The notes under the pieces are model-generated. The model was given only the letters and a program-made list of their open reading frames with translations, ran no database searches and was not told the DNA's origin. A DNA stretch of 34,053 bases, taken from positions 1 to 34,053 of IMG/VR virus record IMGVR_UViG_3300017770_000066. One strand, 5' to 3'. A program made the translations under genes and the position numbers. Positions 7,321 through 14,820 of the stretch are shown one piece after another (the first letter of the stretch is position 1; every line of letters begins with the position of its first letter). The DNA is from a virus.

Positions 7321-9143
7321 TTACTGTACGCCTTGTCGAAGCCGCCTTCTGCGGCAAGTGGTAAATCTGGAGCCCAGCTAGGTGGGATGCACATGAGCTC
7401 AATAATCTTATCCATCACTGTCGTAGCATCTGTTTCAGGGGCGATGCAAACTATTTCGTCATGTACGGTCAGTACAACTGCACCTCCTAGATCCTGAAGG
7501 TATGCATGTATGCGTAGTAGCCCGTCAGTAATGACGATGCGAGACAGTGCTTGCACTATATTCTCTGTGATTTTTCCACCCCAAGTAAACTCGGGCTTTC
7601 CGCGGAAGCTGTATTTGTATTGGCTACCAAGAATCTGTAAGTCTTGGTACGCAAGTCGCATTCCATTAGGCAGCCCAATTGCGTTCTCATGTATCGAGAA
7701 CACTCTGTATTGGAAAGGCGGGTTGTATATTTGTTTATCAAGCGTCCACATCAGCATGCTAGTTGCACGTGACCAGAACTCAGGGATACCTGGGTATGTA
7801 GTTCGGTATGTACTAACAACGTCATGCGCTTCTTCTGTTGTGAACTCCATTGGCGGGCCCATAGCTCCAGACTTCAATGTAGCTTGGAACTTGGCCGCGC
7901 CCATACCGTAGCCGAGACCCAAGATAGCAGTCTTACCTACAAACCGTTCTGTAGGATCGTCATTCTTGTTTATAGGTCGTCCATATACTTGGCTGGCAAA
8001 CTGACTGTAGACATCGTCGTTGCGTGCGAATGCTTGTAGAAGGTCTTGTTCGTCTGCAAGCCATGCAAGCATGCGTGCCTCGATGTTGCTGAGGTCAGCT
8101 ACATACACAAGGTTGCCGGCCGGGGCGATCAACGACTTACGTATCTCGCTGCCCCGCGGTAGGTTTTGCATGTTGATTTTTTCTGTACCGCCGAAGCGGC
8201 CAGTGTGTGCTGCATAATATCGAAGCGGTACGCTGAGCGTTCTGTCTTCGTTACATGCATCTAAGAAGCGCTGCGCGCGGGTCTCTGCAATACGTGACTT
8301 AACAACGACTCGTGCATCCCAGATGTGCTGCAGCTCGGGATGTTTGTTGCAGAGCTGCTTGTAGCCTGCATCGTTCTTGCCGAGTGCCGGTATCTGTTCG
8401 CCTGTAGACGGAGATTTTTTGGTTGGTGCGTTGATGTTGTGTTCGTTCTTTAGATATTCGGTAAATTGTTGATTGCTTGATAATACTTTTTTGTCGATTC
8501 CTGATGCTTTGATTAGTTGTTCTGCGTTCGTTATCTGTTGGTCTCGGTACGTGGTCAGTCGTTCACGGTCCACTAGTAGCTTGGGCTCAACAAACATACG
8601 TGTTGTGAGATTGATGAGCTCAAGTTCTTCTTCGGGATAGTCGTGCCACAGTTCTTCGAAAATAGCGTGCGTTAGATCAACGTCCTGTATGCAGTAACCT
8701 GCGATCTGTTCTTCGATGTCTGGTGGTAGATCAACGATACCTTTAGCGTTAATTAGCTCGTCGCCTTTTCGCATACTGGTATCATCTGGAAACACACGTT
8801 GTGCTACGTCAGCTAGTCGTGCTGACTGTCCTGGCCATACGCCACGAGCCATTGCTGCTGTATCGTAGTAGTAGGCAGGAGTTACTCCGTAGTACTGGGT
8901 GAGAATGTATGCGTCGAACATAGCGTTATGCGCGATGATCTTTGTATCTTCCCAAGGTATGGAGTGTATGTAGTCTTCGGCTTCGTCTTCGCCGTACCAG
9001 GTAGCAGTGTTGTCTCCAACATGGCGTATGCCGACGCCCCAGACCTTGAAGTCGGGGTGCCGCACATATTCCATAGTGGTCATCTTGGTAAGACTTAGTT
9101 TTGTGTCGAAGTAAGTTTCGAAATCAATACTTAATAGTGTCAT
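7317..9143 (-). CDS. polA: DNA polymerase I-like, family A, with 3'-5' exonuclease
   Basis: The phage replicative polymerase, 608 residues from the ATG at 9143. The exonuclease is of the DEDDy type: DFE (D7, E9), NAMFD (D77) and YCIQD (Y150, D154). Polymerase motif A is VADLSNIEAR (D350), motif B RFVGKTAILGLGYG (R400, K404, Y412), and motif C TVHDEI (H561, D562). The residue matching E. coli Phe762 is Leu408. An in-frame TTG at 9182 would add 13 residues but has no ribosome site; GGAAG lies about 10 bases before the ATG, so I prefer the ATG. It overlaps the 86-residue gene upstream by 20 bases and csrA downstream by 4. Confidence 0.93.
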   Translation of the reverse strand: MTLLSIDFETYFDTKLSLTKMTTMEYVRHPDFKVWGVGIRHVGDNTATWYGEDEAEDYIHSIPWEDTKIIAHNAMFDAYILTQYYGVTPAYYYDTAAMARGVWPGQSARLADVAQRVFPDDTSMRKGDELINAKGIVDLPPDIEEQIAGYCIQDVDLTHAIFEELWHDYPEEELELINLTTRMFVEPKLLVDRERLTTYRDQQITNAEQLIKASGIDKKVLSSNQQFTEYLKNEHNINAPTKKSPSTGEQIPALGKNDAGYKQLCNKHPELQHIWDARVVVKSRIAETRAQRFLDACNEDRTLSVPLRYYAAHTGRFGGTEKINMQNLPRGSEIRKSLIAPAGNLVYVADLSNIEARMLAWLADEQDLLQAFARNDDVYSQFASQVYGRPINKNDDPTERFVGKTAILGLGYGMGAAKFQATLKSGAMGPPMEFTTEEAHDVVSTYRTTYPGIPEFWSRATSMLMWTLDKQIYNPPFQYRVFSIHENAIGLPNGMRLAYQDLQILGSQYKYSFRGKPEFTWGGKITENIVQALSRIVITDGLLRIHAYLQDLGGAVVLTVHDEIVCIAPETDATTVMDKIIELMCIPPSWAPDLPLAAEGGFDKAYSK

Positions 9144-9384
9144 CTTCAAGATCTTCCAATCTGTTGTCGTATAGTTGCTCAAGACGTAGAACGTGTTCTA
9201 TTTCTCGCGCAGTGCTTACTTGTTGTTCTATTTGCTTAAAGTTTTCTTCAAGTTCTTTGGCAAGATTGGGTTGACGGGATTTGAGCCACACATAGGTGTA
9301 GCTGTATAAGTCATATTGATTGGGGTTTTGCCGCCGCTCTTGTTCTTCCTTGTGAGCGAGGTCCATATATTCTTCAGCTTTCAT
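9124..9384 (-). CDS. Hypothetical charged helical protein
   Basis: An 86-residue acidic protein, unrecognised. It is almost entirely charged helix (EEYMDLAHKEEQERRQ, then ELEENFKQIEQQV), with an aromatic patch YDLYSYTYVW near residues 24-34 and an acidic C-terminus. The ribosome site AGGAGG is among the strongest in the window. It overlaps the polymerase start by 20 bases, so a polymerase clamp-like or accessory role is possible, from position only. Half-sites of the dyad lie upstream. Confidence 0.75.
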   Translation of the reverse strand: MKAEEYMDLAHKEEQERRQNPNQYDLYSYTYVWLKSRQPNLAKELEENFKQIEQQVSTAREIEHVLRLEQLYDNRLEDLEDDTIKY

Positions 9385-9402
9385 TACTTCCTCCTGAAGT
9401 TA

Positions 9403-9432
9403 CTAATATTAGCTGTGAGCAAAGATACTAAT
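9403..9432. promoter_or_regulatory. Degenerate dyad half-sites upstream of the polymerase unit
   Basis: Half-sites CTAAT (9403-9407), ATTAG (9408-9412) and CTAAT (9428-9432). The ATTAG and the second CTAAT are 20 bp apart, two helical turns in place of the usual one. They occupy the gap before the 86-residue gene and the polymerase. This may be a variant operator or a decayed copy. Confidence 0.45.
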
Positions 9433-9625
9433 TATTCTGTACAAGATCAAATTCTAGTTGGTCGTAGTCACCGGGGCTTACTTCGTCCCAGATAGCGCAG
9501 CATTTATCTAGCTGGTAGATAGCACTTTCGATGTGGTATTCGAATACGCTGTTCGTTGGTAGTTGGTCTTTGATGGCTTTACATCCAATTGAAAGCGCGC
9601 GTACTTGATTGATATCTAATGACAT
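9428..9625 (-). CDS. Hypothetical protein, 65 residues
   Basis: An unrecognised small acidic protein beginning MSLDINQVRALSIGCKAI. AAAGGA lies 6 bases before the ATG at 9625, so I start there rather than at an in-frame TTG 5 codons earlier. The pattern KCCAIWDEVSPGDYDQ has paired cysteines, but no second pair to make a zinc site. It lies between the 57-residue gene and the polymerase unit, in the same leftward series. Confidence 0.65.
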   Translation of the reverse strand: MSLDINQVRALSIGCKAIKDQLPTNSVFEYHIESAIYQLDKCCAIWDEVSPGDYDQLEFDLVQNN

Positions 9626-9636
9626 GGTTTTTCCTT

Positions 9637-9810
9637 TCAAAATAGTGGCTCGTATATATCGCCTCGTTCTAGCTTTTCTCTAAGACGGCGATACTCGCTC
9701 CATAGATGTTCTGACGGGGTGCCTTCCCAGTCAGCATTACGTGCTGTGTCATATGCTTTTTCCACAGCGTCTGTTATCGCAATTAAACGATTCTTAACTT
9801 GGCCGGTCAT
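9637..9810 (-). CDS. Hypothetical protein, 57 residues
   Basis: Begins MTGQVKNRLIAITDAVEKAY and ends ERGDIYEPLF. It is predicted mostly helical and charged, with SEHLWSEYRRLREKL as a likely amphipathic helix. GGAG lies 8 bases before the ATG at 9810, and the ATG overlaps the stop of the VWA gene (ATGA). No family is recognised. The coupling suggests it is made with the MoxR/VWA operon. Confidence 0.65.
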   Translation of the reverse strand: MTGQVKNRLIAITDAVEKAYDTARNADWEGTPSEHLWSEYRRLREKLERGDIYEPLF

Positions 9811-10928
9811 GACGTTAACTCCATGTAAATTGTTTCACCCCATGGGGCCTGAAGACTTTTGTCAGTACTAACCCATAACACGGGGTATTGAGGTTCGTCC
9901 CCAAAATCATCTGACCCAAGGTCTGTGAGGTACACACATGCTTCAATGTCGTCGTCGATTTCTTCGATTGCTTTGAAGGCCGGTGAGAATGCTGTGCCAC
10001 CGCGGCCGGTAAACGTTGGTGGTTCTTCCCAGAAGTTTTCTGCTGCGTCCCACTCAAAGGCATCATTGACTTGTGTATCGCAGCCAATACATATGATTTT
10101 GGATGGCTGAGTTTCTTTGGCGACAGCAACGATTTCGGACCAGAACTGATGTAGTTCTGCATCGGAAACTGATCCGCTGGTGTCAACACAGATGGCAATC
10201 GTGCCGCATGATTCGTTGTACATAGATGGTAAGTATTCATCCTCGCTTATGTATGCTCGGTTAGGTTTACGCCATGTGTATTCATCACGGCTTGTGTTGG
10301 TAAAGAAGGGCCAGAGAACCTGACGCCAATCGACTAGTGGTTGAAGCACGTCACCGATAAGGGTCTCGATGTTGCCGGGTAGTTTGCCTTGTGCCTTGGC
10401 TAGTTCAGCTGCTTGGTTGATAGCAACCTGCCAGTCAGACTCAAGCTGAGCGCCTGAAACTGCTTCAAGACTGTTACCACCAGCATCTTGTACGAGACCC
10501 CAGACTGGCATCTCTATTGTTTCGACATCTTCAAGAAGCTTTACATAGACTGCGTCGGTGGTGTCGTTATCAAACTCACCTTCTGTGTCGACAAGTCCGC
10601 CTTCTGGAAGGATGAACCCTGCGCTAAGAAGTTCTCCGTTGATTTTGTAATCACCGGCGACATTCCAAATTGTAGGGTGGCGATCTTGTCGACGTGTCAT
10701 GTGTTGTAAAACACAATGCATAACCTCATGAGCAACAAGACCAACAGTCTCGTGGATTGTTAGTTTGTTGATGAAGTCAGCGTTGTAGAAAAGATGCTTG
10801 CCGTCGGTAGCGGCTGTATCAATCTCTGGTTTTTCTACAACTTTAAGACGCAAAGCCAAGGTGCCGAAGAACGGTTGTTCAATCAGCAACTTGGTTCGTG
10901 CCTTGAGAATTTGATTCTCAGCGGACAT
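9807..10928 (-). CDS. VWA-domain protein with N-terminal metallopeptidase-like domain
   Basis: A 373-residue two-domain protein of the DUF2201 kind. The N-terminal domain has a zinc-peptidase helix HEVMH (67-71) and a following WNVAGD (88-93). The C-terminal von Willebrand A domain has an intact MIDAS: D249-x-S251-x-S253 in DTSGSVS, T312 in RGGTAF, D336 in YLTDLG. Such proteins pair with MoxR AAA+ ATPases to assemble or remodel protein complexes. The partner ATPase is two genes upstream in the same operon. GGAG before the ATG overlaps the preceding gene's stop. The target in this phage is unknown. Confidence 0.88.
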   Translation of the reverse strand: MSAENQILKARTKLLIEQPFFGTLALRLKVVEKPEIDTAATDGKHLFYNADFINKLTIHETVGLVAHEVMHCVLQHMTRRQDRHPTIWNVAGDYKINGELLSAGFILPEGGLVDTEGEFDNDTTDAVYVKLLEDVETIEMPVWGLVQDAGGNSLEAVSGAQLESDWQVAINQAAELAKAQGKLPGNIETLIGDVLQPLVDWRQVLWPFFTNTSRDEYTWRKPNRAYISEDEYLPSMYNESCGTIAICVDTSGSVSDAELHQFWSEIVAVAKETQPSKIICIGCDTQVNDAFEWDAAENFWEEPPTFTGRGGTAFSPAFKAIEEIDDDIEACVYLTDLGSDDFGDEPQYPVLWVSTDKSLQAPWGETIYMELTS

Positions 10929-10929
10929 T

Positions 10930-11631
10930 CTAATCTCCTAGTAAAGAGGAAGTGAGAAGTACTTGGTTGGCTGCGTCAGCGTCAAACTGGGACAAGTCGC
11001 GGACTTTTTCTGCATCGACTTTGCGTGTGACTTTGGTGTGCAGCTTTTGGATAACGTCGTTAGGTAAGAGCGTTTCCGCACCTGGCCAAACTTCGAGTAG
11101 TTGTTTGACTGTGTTGCACTGTTCAAGAACAGAATTGATAGACTTTGCAAAATGATGGAACTTTTCTTGATAGGCAGCAGTATTGTCAATTGCAGTAGCA
11201 AGTGTGCTGTGGAGTTCGTCACGTACTGTGATGTCAAATGAATCAATGCTGACATCATACGAACCGTAGTTGCTGCCGTAAGGCAGTTGTACAGGCGTAT
11301 CTAATTCACAGTAGATGTCTGTGGGATCTCCAGTTTCAGCATATCGAGTATGCTTTGTAATGTTGTGAACACGAATTTCTGTAACGTTGCCTGCCTCTGC
11401 GCGGTTCAATGCGAGAGAGATTTCGCTTTTAGTTGCCATCTCATTTTGAATCGTTGGTGTTGCTAGCATCGTATTGAATGCAGTAACGGCAGGCATAGTT
11501 TGAAGTCCCGCTCGTAAAACAATCATAAGTTCAGGAGATTGATTGGGTTCGGGATTAGTAACTTTGTATTTCTCTTTGGCAGCATCAAGAAGTTGACGGT
11601 GCAGTTGTTGAGATAGTCGTACTGTAGCCAT
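10930..11631 (-). CDS. Hypothetical protein between MoxR and VWA genes
   Basis: A 233-residue protein. The N-terminus VRLSQQLHRQLLDAAKEKY looks like a ribbon-helix or helical start. The middle is beta-rich and aromatic. Near residue 175 is TVKQLLEVWPGAETLLP, a motif I recall from phage proteins of the Nmad5 type (linked to nucleotide modification); that link is weak and from memory. AAAGGA precedes the ATG. It sits tightly between the MoxR ATPase and the VWA gene, so it may be their substrate or adaptor. Confidence 0.8.
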   Translation of the reverse strand: MATVRLSQQLHRQLLDAAKEKYKVTNPEPNQSPELMIVLRAGLQTMPAVTAFNTMLATPTIQNEMATKSEISLALNRAEAGNVTEIRVHNITKHTRYAETGDPTDIYCELDTPVQLPYGSNYGSYDVSIDSFDITVRDELHSTLATAIDNTAAYQEKFHHFAKSINSVLEQCNTVKQLLEVWPGAETLLPNDVIQKLHTKVTRKVDAEKVRDLSQFDADAANQVLLTSSLLGD

Positions 11632-11648
11632 GGTTTGAATCCTTTCAG

Positions 11649-12659
11649 TTAGATAAGTACGTTAGCGTTGTCTTGTGTCCACTTTTGAAATGCAGTGGTT
11701 TGAATCAGGTCACGATCTTTAGCTAGTGAGTCACGAACGATTACAACTTGGTATTCAGCAGGCATGCGCTTGGCATAAGCCATGATGTCTTTGAAGTTGT
11801 TTTCGTCTGCACGTGATGCAAGAGCACCCGACACAGCAAACAAGATTGACGGATCGTCAGGCACGCTTACCGAATGCGGTGAAGCTAGGACTTTGTCGAG
11901 GTCAGGCATCTTGTCTGCAGATTGTTTGAATGCAATGAACTCACCTGCTGGTCCATCACCGATGACTGACGCAACACCGTAGAACTGTTCGTCTGGTGTG
12001 CTGCCCATAAACGGTAGTTTGCGGTCAACCATTTCCCATGCACGCGGTGTAGGGAACGCATTCTCCCTGGAGTCGAGTGAATGTAGTAGCGTGGGACGAT
12101 AGCGTAAGAATGAAATAATAGTAGGGCTAATATTATTACTCAATGCCCAAGCTACCCAGTCATCAATGTTGGCTTCGATTTCATAGTGAGCGAAACGGTT
12201 CTTCACTGGTGTTGGCATTTCATGTACAGCTGCACGATCGATGCTTCGGTTACCCGCTGCAATGATTGCTGTACCAGCTGGCAAGCTGTATGTACCAATC
12301 TTCTTGTCGAGGATTAGCTGGAGCAATGCATTCTGTGTAGCTTTGGGTGCGTTAGGCAACTCGTCAACGAGCAGCACAACGTTACCTGCGTAGCTACTGT
12401 CGGGGTAGTCTTCAGGGACACCGTACTTGGTACGGTATGTACCGTCGTCTTGCTCGACAACTTTGAGGCCGCCACGTACGTCAACTGGGTCAAACAAGTT
12501 GGCCCGAAGTTCGAACAGCTTGGCGTTCAGGTCTTCTGCAATCTGATAAGCAATCTGAGACTTGCCAATACCCGGAGGGCCCCAGACCATAGTTGGTATG
12601 TTAGCGCGCGCATTGGCACGTAGCTCGTTAGCTAGTTGAGAGGGTCGAATAGTTCGCAT
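11649..12659 (-). CDS. MoxR-family AAA+ ATPase
   Basis: A 336-residue AAA+ ATPase. Walker A is GPPGIGKS (27-34), Walker B LLVDE (96-100), sensor 1 N137 in AAGNRS, and the arginine finger region NRF (154-156). The DPVDVRGG insert after Walker A is typical of MoxR and of the related CobS/chelatase branch, so database labels such as CobS are possible but no cobalt pathway is present. It likely acts as a chaperone with the VWA protein. AAAGGAG precedes the ATG by 7 bases. It is first of the trio at 9807-12659. Confidence 0.88.
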   Translation of the reverse strand: MRTIRPSQLANELRANARANIPTMVWGPPGIGKSQIAYQIAEDLNAKLFELRANLFDPVDVRGGLKVVEQDDGTYRTKYGVPEDYPDSSYAGNVVLLVDELPNAPKATQNALLQLILDKKIGTYSLPAGTAIIAAGNRSIDRAAVHEMPTPVKNRFAHYEIEANIDDWVAWALSNNISPTIISFLRYRPTLLHSLDSRENAFPTPRAWEMVDRKLPFMGSTPDEQFYGVASVIGDGPAGEFIAFKQSADKMPDLDKVLASPHSVSVPDDPSILFAVSGALASRADENNFKDIMAYAKRMPAEYQVVIVRDSLAKDRDLIQTTAFQKWTQDNANVLI

Positions 12660-12674
12660 TATAAACTCCTTTGT

Positions 12675-13217
12675 CTATGCGGTTACGTTGGTGATTGTGA
12701 TTGGTAAATAATGTTTGAAGTCTTCGCTTCGTTTGAAGATGGTCCATGATTCTTGTTGAAAATATTTGGCAAGCTTTATCTTGCATCCGTTGTGACGGTG
12801 GCTTGTCATAAGATTGCTGTTGTAAATAGAGTAGATAAGGGTGTTGTTTTTACAGACGTGACCACCAAGCCACATGTTGGTTATGTCTTCGTCTTCTCGT
12901 CTTAATGTTTTGTGAGTTGGTGAAATACGATAATCAAAATCATAGGGTCTATGATATGGAGGCGCTGTCCACTTGGTGTGGTGTGGAACTTGTGCGTCGG
13001 TCCGCCATTCGAAAGGTCGTTCCATGAAACATACAAGTCGTAGATCCGGGCGATCGTCGTTTGTATTACGTTCACCCCAAGTGTAGTACTCAGTGCAGTA
13101 ACCGTTGCCGCCGGGGTACATTTCGTGTTCGGTGGGTGGTGAGAAGAGGATGTCTTCTCGGATGTCATGTTGTTCTTTGAGTGCTACTCCTAGTTCTGTT
13201 GGAAGATAGTTCTTCAT
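12675..13217 (-). CDS. Hypothetical protein, 180 residues
   Basis: Unrecognised. It is rich in aromatic residues and His (for example CTEYYTWGERNT, HHTKWTAPPYHRPYDFDYR) with scattered cysteines and no clear metal pattern. No membrane segment or signal peptide. AAAGGA precedes the ATG by 7 bases. The first 53 bases overlap the end of a possible zinc-ribbon gene in another frame. It lies just upstream of the MoxR gene and may share its transcript. Confidence 0.75.
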   Translation of the reverse strand: MKNYLPTELGVALKEQHDIREDILFSPPTEHEMYPGGNGYCTEYYTWGERNTNDDRPDLRLVCFMERPFEWRTDAQVPHHTKWTAPPYHRPYDFDYRISPTHKTLRREDEDITNMWLGGHVCKNNTLIYSIYNSNLMTSHRHNGCKIKLAKYFQQESWTIFKRSEDFKHYLPITITNVTA

Positions 13218-13329
13218 TTAGATTCCTTTCTACATATTTCTCATGACAAAAGCGGCACGCTCCATCCTGGAGTCGATGTCTTCTTCCGCAAAAGTCACAT
13301 TCACCTATGGGTCTTTGATCTTCATCCAC
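13165..13329 (-). CDS. Possible zinc-ribbon micro-protein, 54 residues
   Basis: Starts with GTG at 13329, with AGGAAAGGA immediately upstream. The sequence begins MDEDQRPIGECDFCGRRHR and carries CDFC and CRFC spaced 13 residues apart, a compact zinc ribbon, followed by a charged Ser/Thr/Arg tail. It overlaps the preceding gene's stop by 8 bases and the start of the 180-residue gene by 53. Two CxxC pairs behind a strong ribosome site make chance unlikely, but the long overlap keeps confidence moderate. Role unknown; RNA or protein binding is typical of such ribbons. Confidence 0.5.
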   Translation of the reverse strand: MDEDQRPIGECDFCGRRHRLQDGACRFCHEKYVERNLNEELSSNRTRSSTQRTT

Positions 13330-13582
13330 GTCCTTTCCTCCCTCTTAGATAATCTAAAGATGGTTGAAAGCTTCTGCAGTGTGAGTTGTGTGGTCTTGGA
13401 AACCAGATATGAAGGTCGTTAGTAGACCCACTGTTTATGAATCGCATGCACACTCGTGCTCTTGGGCATGTGTCGTCGTTACATAAAACTTTGACGGTGC
13501 CCCATAGACGATTGCTTGTATCAGTTATCTGGTTTCCGTGATCACTTGAGAACCTTTGAGCTCTCTGTGTATATGATGTCAT
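13322..13582 (-). CDS. Hypothetical Cys/His-containing protein, 86 residues
   Basis: Unrecognised. It has C-x4-C-x5-C (CNDDTCPRARVC) and a later His/Cys pair (HNSHC), so a metal site is possible. The C-terminus is basic (LRGRKGRG). GGAGG lies about 6 bases before the ATG at 13582. The start overlaps the upstream 75-residue gene by 41 bases. The overlap and cysteine content fit the pattern of compressed small early genes in this segment. Confidence 0.6.
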   Translation of the reverse strand: MTSYTQRAQRFSSDHGNQITDTSNRLWGTVKVLCNDDTCPRARVCMRFINSGSTNDLHIWFPRPHNSHCRSFQPSLDYLRGRKGRG

Positions 13583-13769
13583 CGATATCCTCCGCCTGTT
13601 TAATCAGTTGTTTTGCAATTGATTGGTAGGCTGACGTATACGAAGCCAAGCCCCCTTGCCCTGTTAAAGGAAACATCTCGATGTCAACGTACTGATTGAC
13701 ATCAGACAATACTTCCAACAGAGCAACTGCTTGGGTTCTAGTCAAGCGGAGAGATACAGTTCGAGACAC
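13542..13769 (-). CDS. Hypothetical protein, 75 residues
   Basis: Starts with GTG at 13769, whose first base overlaps the last base of the previous gene's TAG stop; GGCGGA lies about 7 bases upstream. The sequence (SRTVSLRLTRTQAVALLEVL) looks like a beta strand followed by a helix, and the rest is helical with an acidic end. No family recognised. The N-terminal strand-helix recalls ribbon-helix-helix DNA binders, but this is not established. Confidence 0.65.
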   Translation of the reverse strand: MSRTVSLRLTRTQAVALLEVLSDVNQYVDIEMFPLTGQGGLASYTSAYQSIAKQLIKQAEDIDDIIYTESSKVLK

Positions 13770-14047
13770 TACGCAATCCGCCAGACCCGTATAAATTTAC
13801 CCCCATTTTCCACAACAGTTTGTTGCTCGAGCTTAAATGTCTGTGGGAGTTTCTCTATCTTCTTCAGTCTGTGGACGCAGGCGACGGCTCCGTGTGCTTC
13901 GCTTTGTTTAGTGAAGCGCACTGAATCACCTATCTCCATTTGATGCAGCCAAACGTATTTGATTGTGCCAAATTCGCTTGCTGGAGTTCCGCGAGCGCCT
14001 ACTATTTTCTCAGGCTTCGGGATATTTTTTTCAATAGTAACCGTCAT
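13769..14047 (-). CDS. Hypothetical protein, 92 residues
   Basis: Starts MTVTIEKNIPKPEKIVG at the ATG at 14047, chosen because AAAGGA precedes it; the longer in-frame extension to 14158 has no ribosome site and overlaps a small gene. Contains ASEFGTIKYVWLHQMEIGDSV and ends GKFIRVWRIA, a beta-rich pattern. Unrecognised. It looks like a small globular protein with a GDSV turn, in the series of early genes. Confidence 0.72.
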   Translation of the reverse strand: MTVTIEKNIPKPEKIVGARGTPASEFGTIKYVWLHQMEIGDSVRFTKQSEAHGAVACVHRLKKIEKLPQTFKLEQQTVVENGGKFIRVWRIA

Positions 14048-14088
14048 ATTAAATCCTTTCGTATAACGGAAGTTGAAATCTTGTCGGT

Positions 14089-14208
14089 TTACCGATTCTT
14101 GTTGTACATCTGGTTCCACAGCCAGCCGCTTAATTTGCTGGCTCGATGTGAAAACCAAATTACTGGACGGCTATTCCATAGCCAGTGGTTGTATCGTTGC
14201 TTACTCAT
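14089..14208 (-). CDS. Trp-rich micro-protein, 39 residues
   Basis: A frame of 39 codons starting MSKQRYNHWLWNSRPVIW and ending MYNKNR. It has five tryptophans and many basic residues, so it could be a membrane-surface or RNA-binding peptide. Its ATG overlaps the stop of the 92-residue coiled gene (ATGA); there is no independent ribosome site. Probably translated by coupling. Function unknown. Confidence 0.45.
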   Translation of the reverse strand: MSKQRYNHWLWNSRPVIWFSHRASKLSGWLWNQMYNKNR

Positions 14209-14483
14209 AGTGAGCCAAGCTTTTCGTCTAGTGTTGCTATTCTTTGTTCAAGGTATTCCTGTTGTGCACATAGCTCCTCGAAATGTTCTTCAAGTGCGTA
14301 GCCCTTGATCCGTCGTTGACCGTCCTGCATGTAATACGTGCAGCTGTCTTCGATCTGTGCAAGCTGAGAGCAGACATCTTCTAGCTCATCTTCAGCAGCG
14401 GTAATTAGTAAGCCAATGTCAGCTTCTCGCTGAGCAATTGATACGCCTTCAAGGTAGGCGTCGTATGAAGTATCAGAGACCAT
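14205..14483 (-). CDS. Coiled-coil hypothetical protein, 92 residues
   Basis: A strongly acidic, helical protein with heptads over residues about 20-90 (AAEDELEDVCSQLAQIED, then LEEHFEELCAQQEYLEQRI). The ribosome site AAAGGAGG lies 6 bases before the ATG at 14483. The start overlaps the end of the 60-residue gene by 11 bases. No family recognised. Confidence 0.72.
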   Translation of the reverse strand: MVSDTSYDAYLEGVSIAQREADIGLLITAAEDELEDVCSQLAQIEDSCTYYMQDGQRRIKGYALEEHFEELCAQQEYLEQRIATLDEKLGSL

Positions 14484-14655
14484 GTTCGTCCTCCTTTAAA
14501 ATCGGCATGCAAGCTGCGATCTCTGTACCGGAGCCTGCATTTATGTCTTCTGCTAACAGTATACATTCGTCTCGCTCAAGGCGCGTTTGTGCAGAGGTAA
14601 GTTCTAATTTATCTCCGACGCTGATGTAAATTAGCAACACATATACGTAGGTCAT
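14473..14655 (-). CDS. Small protein with N-terminal hydrophobic segment, 60 residues
   Basis: Starts MTYVYVLLIYISVGDKLEL at 14655, where AAAGGG sits 6 bases upstream; an in-frame start 11 codons earlier has no such site. The first 14 residues are hydrophobic, and could be a short anchor or signal, but there is no basic N-region. The rest is acidic with three cysteines. The ATG overlaps the stop of the zinc-ribbon gene (ATGA). Function unknown. Confidence 0.6.
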   Translation of the reverse strand: MTYVYVLLIYISVGDKLELTSAQTRLERDECILLAEDINAGSGTEIAACMPILKEDEHGL

Positions 14656-14819
14656 GCTGTCCCTTTCAGTTCTTTTGCAGTGTCCCAATGCCGAGTGATT
14701 TCTATATCAACGTTGTAAACTGCAGAACAGTTGCGGCATTTGTAGAGTTCGTACTCAACGCCATCGCTGTCTGCCCAGTTAAGTTTGGTATTACAGTGAG
14801 TACATGTTTCTGGTGTCAT
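14652..14819 (-). CDS. Zinc-ribbon protein, 55 residues
   Basis: Contains CTHC (residues 6-9) and CRNC (28-31), a classic four-cysteine zinc ribbon with 18 residues between the pairs, followed by a helical tail. The chosen ATG at 14819 follows the previous gene's stop after one base (TAATATG). A GTG start at 14879 would add 20 residues but overlap the upstream gene by 59 bases. Such ribbons often bind RNA, DNA or transcription factors; the specific role is unknown. Confidence 0.68.
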   Translation of the reverse strand: MTPETCTHCNTKLNWADSDGVEYELYKCRNCSAVYNVDIEITRHWDTAKELKGTA

Positions 14820-14820
14820 A

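Noticed and set aside
12117-12131. A dyad-like site in the MoxR gene (AATAG-TAGGG-CTAAT)
   Set aside because: One half-site has a mismatch and it lies inside coding sequence; listed only as a weak match.
11649-12659. Cobalt chelatase CobS
   Set aside because: AAA+ motifs are shared with MoxR, but no cobalamin pathway genes accompany it; the VWA-metallopeptidase neighbour fits MoxR.
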